Shown here piece by piece: positions 1-7,684 of a DNA stretch of 12,326 bases (positions are counted from its first letter, which is position 1; each line of letters opens with the position of its first letter). Under the pieces are notes generated by a model, which saw only the letters and a list, made by a program, of their open reading frames with translations, was not told where the DNA came from and made no database searches. This DNA is from Oscillospiraceae bacterium (GTDB taxonomy: Bacteria; Bacillota; Clostridia; Oscillospirales; Oscillospiraceae): contig JAEDIZ010000062.1 of the NCBI GenBank assembly GCA_016296635.1, forward strand, positions 1 to 12,326, given 5' to 3'. The position numbers and the translations under genes were made by a program.

Positions 1-949
1 TCACGGGAACATCCGCCTGAATGAGCTTCTTTACCAGATTCTCCGCGCAGTATTTTCCCATATCGTCGTTGATGCGGCGGCCGGAGAGGATGATCTGGCT
101 GTGATAGCCGAGCTGTTCCGCTTTATAAGTCAGATAGTACGGATCGACGCCGATGCAGTGTCCGCCGACCAGTCCCGGCTGGAATTTCAGGAAATTCCAT
201 TTTGTTCCCGCTGCCTCCAGTACGGACTTTGTGTCAATGCCCATTTTATTGAAGATGATGGACAGCTCGTTCATAAAGGCGATATTGATATCGCGCTGGC
301 TGTTTTCAATGACCTTTGCAGCTTCCGCGACCTTGATGGATTCGGCGCGGTGAACGCCCGCGGCAACGACCAGCTCATAGACCTTTGCGACCTCCTCGAG
401 CGTCTCCGCGTCCATGCCGGAGACAATCTTCGTAATCGTCTCCAAGCGATGCACCTTGTCACCGGGGTTAATGCGCTCAGGCGAATAGCCGACCTTGAAG
501 TCCACGCCGCACTTCATGCCCGATTCCGCTTCCATGATGGGAACGCAGACCTCCTCGGTCACGCCGGGATAAACGGTGGATTCAAAAACAACGATGCTGC
601 CCTTTTGCAGATTGCGTCCGACGATGCGGCTGGCGCCCTCCACCGGCGTTAAGTCCGGCGTATGGTCGTCATTGACCGGCGTCGGGACCGCAACGATTAG
701 GAATTTTGCCTCCCGCAGACGGGTCTCGTCTGCCGTAAAGTCCACCGCACACGCCTTGATCGCTTCGTTACCGACCTCGTTGGTCGGATCGAGCCCGTTT
801 TTATAAAGCTCGATTTTCGCCGCGTTAAGGTCGAAACCGATCACATTGATCTTTTTGGAAAAGGCGACGGCAATCGGCATCCCGACATAGCCCAAGCCCA
901 CCAAGGCAAGCTTTTCCTCTTTTGCAACAATCTTCTCATACAGAGACAT
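1..949 (-). CDS. UDP-N-acetylhexosamine 6-dehydrogenase, TviB/WbpO-like (3' end off window)
   Basis: Nucleotide-sugar dehydrogenase that oxidises C6 of a UDP-hexose or UDP-HexNAc to the uronic acid using two NAD+. It is open from ATG 949 to the left edge: 316 codons are visible, against about 420-430 for the family, so the C-terminal quarter is missing. My translation starts MSLYEKIV and shows the N-terminal Rossmann glycine motif GLGYVG (residues 18-23), a VPTPV segment, the FESTVYPG segment, and the catalytic-thiolate motif GGHCIGVDPYY with Cys265. The following GYHSQIILSGRRIND segment resembles the TviB/WbpO branch (UDP-GlcNAc/GalNAc dehydrogenases) more than UDP-glucose dehydrogenases; this subgroup call is from memory. 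The ATG lies 3 bp after the glycosyltransferase stop, with a G-rich ribosome site (GGGGGT) upstream, so the two are probably co-translated. Likely role: supply of a uronic-acid donor for the same glycan. The family is certain; the exact substrate is not. Confidence 0.93.
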   Translation of the reverse strand, partial: MSLYEKIVAKEEKLALVGLGYVGMPIAVAFSKKINVIGFDLNAAKIELYKNGLDPTNEVGNEAIKACAVDFTADETRLREAKFLIVAVPTPVNDDHTPDLTPVEGASRIVGRNLQKGSIVVFESTVYPGVTEEVCVPIMEAESGMKCGVDFKVGYSPERINPGDKVHRLETITKIVSGMDAETLEEVAKVYELVVAAGVHRAESIKVAEAAKVIENSQRDINIAFMNELSIIFNKMGIDTKSVLEAAGTKWNFLKFQPGLVGGHCIGVDPYYLTYKAEQLGYHSQIILSGRRINDDMGKYCAENLVKKLIQADVPV

Positions 950-952
950 CTG

Positions 953-2071
953 TTATACCCCCACTTCCAAGGCGGTGGCCGCCTCGATTTGTTCTAAATA
1001 ACTCCGAATCACGATCTCCCGATCGAATTCTCGCTCCATTTTTTCGCGGGCTTTTTTCCCCATCTCACGGTGTGATTCCTCTTCCAACGCCAAGAAGCGT
1101 TCGACCGCCTCCGTCAGCGCCTCCGCGTCCTGTACGCGGAAGGTAAAGCCCGTAACACCTTGCTCAACGATCTCTCGGCATCCGGGGATATCGCTGGCCA
1201 GCGTCGGTCTGCCGGCTGCGGCAGCCTCCATAAGGACATTTGCCATTCCCTCATGGTAGGATGGATGACACAGGCAATGACAGCTCTGCAGGACCTCATG
1301 GACCTGCGTCTGCGTCAGCTCGCCATGGTAGATCACACGCGGTTCCTTCTCATATTGGGCGAGTTTTTCGCGGTAGGCTTCCTCCTCGACCCAGCCAATG
1401 ATATGAAAGCGCAGCTTCGGATAGCGGGGCAGCAGCTTCTGCATCATGGCAAAGAACTCATCATAGCCTTTATCTTTTCTGAGCCTTGATATGATAGCGA
1501 TATCCGTTGTCTCGCGCTCCGGCGGGTATTCGGAAAAAGCATGGAGCGCCAGGTTCACACCGGAGCCCGGAAGCAGCCGCGCCTGCTCGCCGACGATCCC
1601 ACGCTCTTTGAAGTAACGCAGGTTCCCCTCATTCTGGAAAAAGACACAGGCAGACTTGCGATAGGCGTATTTTTGCAGCCGCAGCATCATTTTTTTCAGG
1701 AAGCTCTCCGACTGCATCACGCTGCCTAAACCGGTGATGTTATTGATATACGGCACCTTCCTCGCTGCGGCTGCAATGCTTGCGTAAATATTCGGCTTTA
1801 CCGTGAAGGTCAGTACGCAATCCGGCGCGGCCTGCTTGATCTGGTCCTTATAGACGCGGATCAGCTTCAATTCCGCAACGGGATTGGTACCGTGGCGGGT
1901 GATGGGCGCAGAAATGACGCTGCAGCCCATGTCCGTAAACACATGATTTCGCTCGTCCTCCGGCAGGCTGAGGGTCACCTTATGCCCAAGCTCCAAAAAA
2001 CGTTCCAGCAGCTCCATGCGGAAATTTGCAATCGTTTTATAGTCGTTGGCAAAAATCAGAATTTTGCTCAC
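953..2071 (-). CDS. GT4 family glycosyltransferase, PglA-like
   Basis: Retaining GT-B glycosyltransferase of 372 residues, normal length for GT4. It is expected on the cytoplasmic membrane face, adding a sugar from a nucleotide donor to an undecaprenyl-linked acceptor. The N-terminal acceptor domain has the segments RHGTNPVAELKLI (59-71) and LTFTVKPNIYAS (87-98), followed by NITGLGS (111-117). These are the pattern I associate with PglA-like enzymes that add the second sugar to undecaprenyl-diphospho-bacillosamine. The C-terminal donor domain has the RLRKDKGYDEF loop (197-207) and the E-x7-E motif in HEGMANVLMEAAA, with Glu274 and Glu282. No signal peptide or membrane helix is evident. The ATG overlaps the TGA of the upstream transketolase gene in an ATGA junction (2068-2071), indicating translational coupling. 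A PglC-type initiating transferase in the same operon supports a second-sugar role. The actual donor sugar cannot be read from sequence. Confidence 0.93.
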   Translation of the reverse strand: MSKILIFANDYKTIANFRMELLERFLELGHKVTLSLPEDERNHVFTDMGCSVISAPITRHGTNPVAELKLIRVYKDQIKQAAPDCVLTFTVKPNIYASIAAAARKVPYINNITGLGSVMQSESFLKKMMLRLQKYAYRKSACVFFQNEGNLRYFKERGIVGEQARLLPGSGVNLALHAFSEYPPERETTDIAIISRLRKDKGYDEFFAMMQKLLPRYPKLRFHIIGWVEEEAYREKLAQYEKEPRVIYHGELTQTQVHEVLQSCHCLCHPSYHEGMANVLMEAAAAGRPTLASDIPGCREIVEQGVTGFTFRVQDAEALTEAVERFLALEEESHREMGKKAREKMEREFDREIVIRSYLEQIEAATALEVGV

Positions 2072-2985
2072 TTTAACGCATCCCTTACCCGCTGTGCGAT
2101 CTTGGTGGCACTCAGGCCGTAGTGGTCGCGCAGATATTTTTGCGTGCCGACGATACAGGAATAGGTGTCCTCGATGCCGACACGCAGGAGCCTTGCGTGC
2201 TGCGTCTGCTCCGCCAGCACCTCTGCGACGGCGCTGCCAAAGCCGCCGACGACGGTATTCTCCTCTACGGTGACGATCAGCTCATATTCCTTGGCGCAAC
2301 GCTCGATGCAAGCGCGGTCAATGGGCTTGACCGTGGGAAAAGTATATGCGGCAGGGGTCAAGCCCTCCTGGCGCAGCAGCTCCATCGCCCCGCTGACCTC
2401 GTCAAAAATCGCACCTGTGGAGAAAAACGCGACGCGGCTTCCTTCGCAGACAGGGATGGCTTTTCCTATGGCAAACGGTGCCGGCTGCGGACGGATGAGT
2501 GGCTCGCCGCCTCTGCCCAGGCGCAGATAGAAGGTGCCGTCCGTCTCATACATAGCACGGACCGCAGCTTCTGCTTCATCGGCGTCAGCAGGCGCCAGGA
2601 CCGTTACGCCCGGCAGGGCACGCATTGCGGAAATGTCCTCCGTGGCATGGTGGCTCATGCCCAGAGAGCCGTAGACAAAGCCACCGCCGACACAGATGAC
2701 TTTGACATTTGCGCCGTGATAGGCGCAGTCGTTGCGGATCTGTTCATAACAGCGCAGGGTCGGGAAGTTGCCGATAGAGTAGGTAAAGACAGTCTTTCCC
2801 TCCAGCGCAAGTCCGGCAGCCATGCCTGTCATGTTCTGCTCGGCAATGCCCGCATTGATAAACTGCTTCGGCACAGCCTCCCAGTAGGGCTTCAGCACAC
2901 CGAAACCAAGGTCGCCGGTCACAAGGACCACATTGGGGTCTTTTTTTGCAAGCTCGACCAGCGTCGCAACTGCCCGTGTTCTCAT
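2068..2985 (-). CDS. Transketolase, C-terminal subunit (Pyr plus C-terminal domains)
   Basis: Second half of a split thiamine-diphosphate transketolase, 305 residues. It carries the pyrimidine-binding domain and the C-terminal domain. The segment INAGIAEQNMTGMAAGLAL (44-62) holds the conserved Glu49 expected to contact N1' of the TPP pyrimidine. The GMSHHATEDISAMRALPG segment (126-143) is the family's His-containing loop. The C-terminal domain follows from about residue 180, with VTVEENTVVGGFG near 238-250. It starts with ATG 2985, which overlaps the TGA of the N-terminal subunit gene by 4 bp, as expected for a 1:1 heteromeric enzyme. Transketolases move a two-carbon ketol unit between sugars. 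Placement between an acyltransferase and a glycosyltransferase suggests precursor synthesis or sugar branching for the glycan rather than housekeeping pentose metabolism. A seven-A run near 2941-2947 lies in frame and does not break the gene. Confidence 0.93.
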   Translation of the reverse strand: MRTRAVATLVELAKKDPNVVLVTGDLGFGVLKPYWEAVPKQFINAGIAEQNMTGMAAGLALEGKTVFTYSIGNFPTLRCYEQIRNDCAYHGANVKVICVGGGFVYGSLGMSHHATEDISAMRALPGVTVLAPADADEAEAAVRAMYETDGTFYLRLGRGGEPLIRPQPAPFAIGKAIPVCEGSRVAFFSTGAIFDEVSGAMELLRQEGLTPAAYTFPTVKPIDRACIERCAKEYELIVTVEENTVVGGFGSAVAEVLAEQTQHARLLRVGIEDTYSCIVGTQKYLRDHYGLSATKIAQRVRDALK

Positions 2986-3833
2986 TGTGCGTCCTCCTTC
3001 CCGTAAGGATCGGTGATCCCTGCCGGCATTGCCGCGTGCAGCTCCTTGAGCGCATCGTCATATTCCCAGCCGTCATGGGGGAAGCGGTAATGCCATAAAA
3101 TGTCAAATTCCATGAAGGAGATCCCCTTGCCCTTGACTGTATCGGCAATGATGACCGTAGGCTTCTCCGAACGCTTTGCCTCATCAAAGGCGGTACGAAG
3201 CGCGTTGTGGTCATGACCGTCCACCTGCAGGGCATTCCAACCGAAGGAACGCCATTTTTCAGCAAAGGGTGAGAGCTTCAGCGTATTTTCACAAAAGTCA
3301 AGGCTCTGCATTTTATTGTGGTCCACAATGGCGACCAGGTTGTTCAGTCCAAAATGGTTGGCAAACAGCGCGGCCTCCCAAACGGAGCCTTCATCACACT
3401 CGCCGTCTCCCAGGACGACATAAACGCGGTGTTCCCTGCCGTCCATTTTTGCCGCCTGTGCCATGCCGGCTGCGACAGGCAGCCCATGGCCGAGGGAGCC
3501 GGTAGAGAGTTCCACGCCCGGCACGCCCTTGTGAGAGACATGGCCGGAAAGGATGCTGCCGTTCTGATAGTGAGACTTGAGCTGCTCCGGGTCAAAAAAA
3601 CCGGATTCGGCAAGGGCGGCATAGATCGCAGCGCCAGCATGCCCCTTGCTGAGGATAAAACGGTCGCGCTCCGGCATTTTAGGTTCCTTCGGGTCGTATC
3701 TGAGAACATCGCTGTAAAGGACTGCAATGATATCTGCAACGGAGAGAATGGACGCAATATGACTGCCTCCGGACAGGTGCGTCATTTCAACGCCGTGCCT
3801 GCGGATCAGCCAGGCCAACTGTTCACTTGTCAT
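2982..3833 (-). CDS. Transketolase, N-terminal subunit (TPP pyrophosphate-binding domain)
   Basis: First half of the split transketolase, 283 residues from ATG 3833. I chose this start over TTG 3848 because GGAGG lies 8 bases upstream and it gives the usual N terminus (MTSEQLAW). The PP domain shows the catalytic-type histidines in GGSHIAS (His25) and LSKGHAG (His65), the GSLGHGLPVAAG loop (112-123), and the TPP/Mg2+ motif GDGECDEGS (142-150) closing at Asn173 in VDHNKMQS. The frame ends in an ATGA overlap with the C-terminal subunit gene, so both halves should be made together. It follows the acyltransferase stop by 4 bp, and the ribosome site sits inside the end of that gene. Domain identity is very secure. 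Whether the acceptor is a sugar phosphate or an NDP-sugar cannot be told from sequence. Confidence 0.94.
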   Translation of the reverse strand: MTSEQLAWLIRRHGVEMTHLSGGSHIASILSVADIIAVLYSDVLRYDPKEPKMPERDRFILSKGHAGAAIYAALAESGFFDPEQLKSHYQNGSILSGHVSHKGVPGVELSTGSLGHGLPVAAGMAQAAKMDGREHRVYVVLGDGECDEGSVWEAALFANHFGLNNLVAIVDHNKMQSLDFCENTLKLSPFAEKWRSFGWNALQVDGHDHNALRTAFDEAKRSEKPTVIIADTVKGKGISFMEFDILWHYRFPHDGWEYDDALKELHAAMPAGITDPYGKEDAQ

Positions 3834-3837
3834 AGGA

Positions 3838-4851
3838 TCATCCTCCAATCAAGCGTGTAAGGATCTTGTGTTTACGGTTTTTCTCAATTCTGTCGATCAA
3901 TTTAATAATGAGGTAAGGCACAAGCACACCCGAAAGGAAAACAGGCGGCATAATGCACCAATAGGGCAGATGCAAAACTCTCTCCAGGATGACCTCTACA
4001 GCAAGCTGACAAGGCCAGGAAAGAATAAATATCGAGTAGGATCTGAAAAGAACGGAATCGGATTTAAGTGGGTGCTTCCTTGAGATCGGGAGCAAAAGCA
4101 GGAGAAGACCGATCAGCATCAGGAAAGTAACGATAATTGTACGCAGTGCATTTCCCGCATGGCAGTAATAGAGCAGCAAAAACACTGCTACGCCAAGCAA
4201 CGAAAAGAGCCCGCCAAAAAGATAGGAAGTCTTTTCGGGAATCTTATCCAAACTGGTAAAAAGGGATGCAGCGCTCATTCCGACGACAAAGTAAAGCATA
4301 TAGTGCACAATATCATTGATCGCAAACCAGTCTGTCAGGTTCGGCAGGAAGATGCCACAGGCGCAGACTATAATCGCAGGCAATAAAACCCAGCGCCAAC
4401 GCCGAACAGCTTTTTGCAGCCAGTATCCGATCAGGCCGCAGACGAAGATCATCGGCAAAAACCAAAAATGGCCCCAGATGCTTTCGCGAGGCACGAGAAA
4501 TGCGCGTACGATCTGCAGGAATTCAAAACGGAGGCTGTCGTTCAGGACCGATGAAAGCAATACCTTTGGGACGATCCCGATAAGTGAAAAAACAAAATAC
4601 GGCAGCAATAAACGGAGTGCACGTCGCTTCAAATAAGCTGGGAAAGTGTACTTTCTGTCTGCATCCGAAAGCACCAGCAATACACCGCTGCAAAAGACAA
4701 AAACCGGCATATGAAATGAATAAACGAACAGCTTCGTCATTTCAAGCGTCTTCGGATATGGGACCGTAAAAGGAAAGCAATGACCATAAATGACGAAGAT
4801 GCAGCAGAGAAACTGTAACCATGTCAAGACGGGGATCCGTTTAGTTTTCAT
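3838..4851 (-). CDS. Acyltransferase 3 family integral membrane protein
   Basis: Polytopic membrane protein of 337 residues with about ten hydrophobic segments, matching the acyltransferase-3 family (PF01757) that O-acylates cell-surface glycans. Family signs are His24 in the first membrane segment (CIFVIYGHCF), the SFHMPVFVFCSGVLL segment (45-59) just before a basic loop (YLKRRALR), GHFWFLPMIF (127-136), and a late SIFILSWPCQ segment (273-282). I start at ATG 4851 because translation upstream of it is not membrane-like and lies inside the aldo/keto reductase gene. The chosen start overlaps that gene's stop by 11 bp. The ribosome site is weak, and ATG 4866 is an alternative five residues upstream. 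Spot counts of GC in three 60-base rows of this gene gave 42-50%, lower than the 63% in one row of the transketolase gene. Likely role: acetylation or similar decoration of the glycan. The acyl donor and acceptor are unknown. Confidence 0.88.
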   Translation of the reverse strand: MKTKRIPVLTWLQFLCCIFVIYGHCFPFTVPYPKTLEMTKLFVYSFHMPVFVFCSGVLLVLSDADRKYTFPAYLKRRALRLLLPYFVFSLIGIVPKVLLSSVLNDSLRFEFLQIVRAFLVPRESIWGHFWFLPMIFVCGLIGYWLQKAVRRWRWVLLPAIIVCACGIFLPNLTDWFAINDIVHYMLYFVVGMSAASLFTSLDKIPEKTSYLFGGLFSLLGVAVFLLLYYCHAGNALRTIIVTFLMLIGLLLLLLPISRKHPLKSDSVLFRSYSIFILSWPCQLAVEVILERVLHLPYWCIMPPVFLSGVLVPYLIIKLIDRIEKNRKHKILTRLIGG

Positions 4852-5785
4852 CGGCAGAAATCTCATGCAAAACGCGCAGCTGTTCCTCGGACAAGTGCCA
4901 ATCCATTGCCTCTGCGTTGGAAAGAACCTGTTTGGGTTTCTTCGCACCTGCAAGGACAACGCTTTCCGGCAGATAGTCAAGAATAAAACGGATAGCGACC
5001 GCAGCGACGCTTCTTCCTGTCCCGGCGGAGATCTTGCGCAGCTCGTCCACAATCTTCAAATTCCGCTCAAGCTTTTCTCCGTGGAAATTGACATAGATCT
5101 CCCGGCTGCGGCGGTCATCCTTACCGAAGCTGCAACTGCGGTCATACTTTCCCGTCAGGATCCCCTGACCCAGGCTACCCCAGGTCATAGGCGTCAGTCC
5201 CAGAGCATTTCTGATTTGTAAAATATCTTTTTCATGCCTGCGGCAAGCAAGAGAATATTCATCCTGAAAACTCGTGAAGCGACTCACAGTTCCCTGAATT
5301 TCAGGAATGTCAGCCGCAAAAATATTAGAAAGCCCGTACGCGCGGATCAGGCCTCTGGTTTTCAATTCTTCCAGCTTCTCCACGACCTCTCCAAGCGGCG
5401 TTTTGCCGTCGCGGTAGTGAATCTGGTAAAGGTCGATATAGTCTGTCCTGAGACGTTCCAGGCTCGCACAGACCGCTTTTTCAATATACGCAGGGGAATT
5501 ATCATAGAAGGTGTGTCCATTTTCCACGCGTACTCCAAATTTGGAGGCGATCACGACATCCTTTCTGGCAGTCCCAAGCGCTTTGCAGAGTGTTCGTTCG
5601 CTCTGCCCGAGACCGTAAGTATCAGCGGTGTCAAAGAAAGTCACACCTTCCTCCAGTGCGGTATGTACGGCATCGACAAGCGCCTGCTCATCTACCTCTC
5701 CCCAGCCGTAGCCGCCCATGGGGCAGCCGCCCATACACAGACGTGAGACCCGCAGATCAGAGTTTTTCAATGTAATGTATTCCAT
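4841..5785 (-). CDS. Aldo/keto reductase
   Basis: NAD(P)H-dependent (alpha/beta)8-barrel oxidoreductase of 314 residues. The AKR catalytic tetrad is visible: Asp52 and Tyr57 in FDTADTYG, Lys82 in IASKFG and His123 in YQIHYRDG. The repeated barrel pattern continues through GLSNIFAA and TPMTWGSLGQGILTGKY, and the cofactor-binding end is around AGAKKPKQVLSNAEAM. The ATG at 5785 shares one base with the TAA of the sugar transferase gene (TAATG), and AAAGGAG lies about eight bases upstream, so the start is clear. AKRs of this kind reduce aldehydes and ketones or oxidise alcohols on sugars and small metabolites. In this operon it may reduce a keto-sugar or the transketolase product. That is inference from position only; AKR substrate cannot be predicted from these motifs. 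Confidence 0.93.
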   Translation of the reverse strand: MEYITLKNSDLRVSRLCMGGCPMGGYGWGEVDEQALVDAVHTALEEGVTFFDTADTYGLGQSERTLCKALGTARKDVVIASKFGVRVENGHTFYDNSPAYIEKAVCASLERLRTDYIDLYQIHYRDGKTPLGEVVEKLEELKTRGLIRAYGLSNIFAADIPEIQGTVSRFTSFQDEYSLACRRHEKDILQIRNALGLTPMTWGSLGQGILTGKYDRSCSFGKDDRRSREIYVNFHGEKLERNLKIVDELRKISAGTGRSVAAVAIRFILDYLPESVVLAGAKKPKQVLSNAEAMDWHLSEEQLRVLHEISADEN

Positions 5786-6462
5786 TACGACGCTCCTTTT
5801 CTCTTAAAAACAAATCGGCCGATCTTTTTCAGTACATCCCAGATCGTAATGAACAGCAGTTTGAAATCGGTAGTGAAAGAAACCGTCTTTGCGTACTTAA
5901 CGCGCAGCTCATTTTTCCGTTTGAGGACGTACTTCTCATACATTTCATCCGCGTTTTCACCGCCGACGATCTCGTCAAGATTGATAAACTCAATAGAGCT
6001 GTAGTCCGTGATGCCGGGACGGACGCGGTGGATCAGCAGCTCCTCTCCCTCATATTGCGCGGTATACCGAAGCAGCTCCGGGCGCGGTCCGATAAAGGAC
6101 ATATCGCCCTTGATAATGTTAAAAAGCTGCGGGATCTCATCGAGTTTGGTCTTGCGCAGGACGTTGCCGACCTTGGTAATGCGGCTGTCATTCAGCGCCG
6201 TTGTGCCGCCGCCGATCTTGTCAGCATTCTTTACCATGGAGCGAAATTTGAAGATGCGGAAGGGCCGATTGCGGTAGCCGCCCCGCTCTGCACGGTAAAA
6301 AACGGGCAACCCGGTGTCGATCACCACGGCAAGGGCCAGGATCAGATAGACCGGTGCCAGGATCACGGCAAAAATCAGTGCCAAAACCAGATCAAGCACA
6401 CGTTTTATATAGCGGTTATAGATACCGTCAGCTTTGATTTTTTCCGTAACTTGTGTCTGCAT
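5785..6462 (-). CDS. Undecaprenyl-phosphate sugar-1-phosphate transferase (PglC-type monotopic PGT)
   Basis: Initiating phosphoglycosyl transferase (bacterial sugar transferase, PF02397). It moves a sugar-1-phosphate from a UDP-sugar to undecaprenyl phosphate at the inner face of the membrane. From ATG 6462 it has 225 residues, the compact PglC-like size with no extra N-terminal membrane domain. One hydrophobic helix spans about 22-48 and contains Pro37, consistent with the kinked re-entrant helix of monotopic PGTs. The catalytic Asp-Glu pair is Asp108-Glu109 in KLDEIPQLFNIIKGD, followed by SFIGPRPEL (122-130) and RVRPGITDYSSIEF (146-159). I prefer ATG 6462 because CGGAG lies 7 bases upstream. 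A TTG at 6525 overlapping the aminotransferase stop would add 21 residues. With dehydratase and aminotransferase genes immediately upstream, the substrate is probably UDP-bacillosamine-like, possibly after N-acetylation; this is inferred. Confidence 0.94.
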   Translation of the reverse strand: MQTQVTEKIKADGIYNRYIKRVLDLVLALIFAVILAPVYLILALAVVIDTGLPVFYRAERGGYRNRPFRIFKFRSMVKNADKIGGGTTALNDSRITKVGNVLRKTKLDEIPQLFNIIKGDMSFIGPRPELLRYTAQYEGEELLIHRVRPGITDYSSIEFINLDEIVGGENADEMYEKYVLKRKNELRVKYAKTVSFTTDFKLLFITIWDVLKKIGRFVFKRKGAS

Positions 6463-6521
6463 GAGATCACTCCGTAAATGTAATGCTCTGTTTTGATAGG
6501 CATTCACCTGAGGCAAGTCTG

Positions 6522-7652
6522 TCAAAGTGCAGCAAAAATGGTATCGACCACATATTGCTGCTCCTCTTCTGTCATTTTAATGTCCGAGGGCAGGCACAGT
6601 CCGCGGCTGAAAATGTCCTCGTCCACAGGCTTATCCTCCACATAAATAAAGTCGTTTTTGGCAAAGACCGGCTGCATATGCATGGGCTTCCAGATCGGTC
6701 TGGATTCAATATTTGCCTCATTCAGCCGCTCATACAAGTCCATCGGTCTGACTTTGCAGTCTTTCTCCAACAAGATGCAGGAGAGCCAGAAGTTCGGCCT
6801 GGTGTACTCCAAATAGGGGTTCATTGTCAAAGGAGAACTGCGGAAAGCTGCTTCATAACGGCGGTAGACCGCCTCTTTGCGCTCCCGGTGTTCCTCCAGA
6901 TGCTTTAATTGGCCGCGACCGATACCGGCAACGATATTCGACATACGGTAGTTGTAGCCGATCTCCTCATGCTGGTACCAGGGAGCTTTCTCTCTTGACT
7001 GGGTCGCCCAGAAATAAGCCTTGCTGCGGGATGCCTCGTCCTCCGTGATCAGCATTCCGCCGCCGGAGGTGGTAATGATCTTATTACCGTTAAAGCTCAG
7101 AGCACAAAACTTGCCGAAGGTCCCGCACTTTCTCCCCTTATAAGTCGAAGACAGGGCCTCAGCTGCATCCTCGATCAAAACCGCGTCGTGTCTTTTGCAG
7201 ATATCCAGGATCTCATCCAACTTACCCGGAGTTCCGTACAAATGCGCAAGAACAACGACCTTTGCCTGGGGATATTTTTCAAAAGCCTTATCCAATGCCA
7301 CCGGATCAATATTCCAGGAGTCGCGCTCAGAATCGACGAAGACCGGAAGTCCTCCCTCATAGGAAACAGGATTGACCGTCGCAGAAAAAGTCATGTCAGA
7401 GCAAAGCACGACATCGCCAGGCTTGACTCCTGCAAGCTTTACGGCCAAATGGATCGCCGAAGTGCCGGATACCAATGCCAAAGCGTGATACGGTTCCGGA
7501 AGGTCCGCACTGAGATAGCGGGCCGTCTCTGCTTCAAAGCCGTCACAGTTGAAGCCCAGCGGAGCGACCCAGTTGCGCTCAAAGGCCTCCTGCACATAAC
7601 GTATCTCGTCACCGTGCATCGTCGGTGTGGAAAACTGAATTCTTTTTCTCAT
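6522..7652 (-). CDS. DegT/DnrJ/EryC1/StrS-family PLP sugar aminotransferase (PglE-like)
   Basis: PLP-dependent aminotransferase that converts a UDP-4-keto-6-deoxy sugar to the 4-amino sugar, usually with glutamate as donor. From ATG 7652 it has 376 residues, normal for the family. Visible motifs are SGTSAIHLA (cofactor phosphate loop, about 62-70), IEDAAEAL with Asp162 pairing with the pyridine nitrogen, and LSFNGNKIITTSGGGM with Lys191 as the expected Schiff-base lysine. The C-terminal part includes SRPIWKPMHMQP, usual for DegT enzymes. The frame stays open upstream to a TTG at 7706, but that would overlap the dehydratase gene and add 18 residues of non-family sequence, so I chose ATG 7652 even though its ribosome site is weak. 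It sits 32 bp after the 4,6-dehydratase gene, which makes exactly the 4-keto substrate expected here. The family is certain; product stereochemistry is not determined. Confidence 0.94.
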   Translation of the reverse strand: MRKRIQFSTPTMHGDEIRYVQEAFERNWVAPLGFNCDGFEAETARYLSADLPEPYHALALVSGTSAIHLAVKLAGVKPGDVVLCSDMTFSATVNPVSYEGGLPVFVDSERDSWNIDPVALDKAFEKYPQAKVVVLAHLYGTPGKLDEILDICKRHDAVLIEDAAEALSSTYKGRKCGTFGKFCALSFNGNKIITTSGGGMLITEDEASRSKAYFWATQSREKAPWYQHEEIGYNYRMSNIVAGIGRGQLKHLEEHRERKEAVYRRYEAAFRSSPLTMNPYLEYTRPNFWLSCILLEKDCKVRPMDLYERLNEANIESRPIWKPMHMQPVFAKNDFIYVEDKPVDEDIFSRGLCLPSDIKMTEEEQQYVVDTIFAAL

Positions 7653-7684
7653 AAAAATAAAGCCTATGCCTATATAATGCTTCT

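Noticed and set aside
101..652. Plus-strand open frame of 183 codons near the left edge
   Set aside because: The minus strand here is the interior of the nucleotide-sugar dehydrogenase with GGHCIGVDPYY and Rossmann motifs, so the plus-strand frame is a shadow.
2122..3006. Plus-strand open frame of 294 codons
   Set aside because: It is antisense to the transketolase C-terminal subunit, which has clear catalytic motifs. The antisense translation is rich in Arg, Cys and His with no recognisable family.
2941..3600. Seven-base homopolymer runs (2941-2947 and 3594-3600) as possible programmed frameshift or sequencing-error sites
   Set aside because: Both transketolase frames read through them intact with continuous family motifs, so there is no sign of a frameshift.
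4852..5052. N-terminal extension of the acyltransferase by 67 residues
   Set aside because: The extension is the aldo/keto reductase gene read in another frame and has no membrane-protein character. The family-like sequence begins at ATG 4851.
6463..6525. TTG start for the sugar transferase overlapping the aminotransferase stop
   Set aside because: ATG 6462 has a better ribosome site (CGGAG, 7-base spacing) and still leaves the full membrane helix and catalytic domain. The TTG start remains possible.
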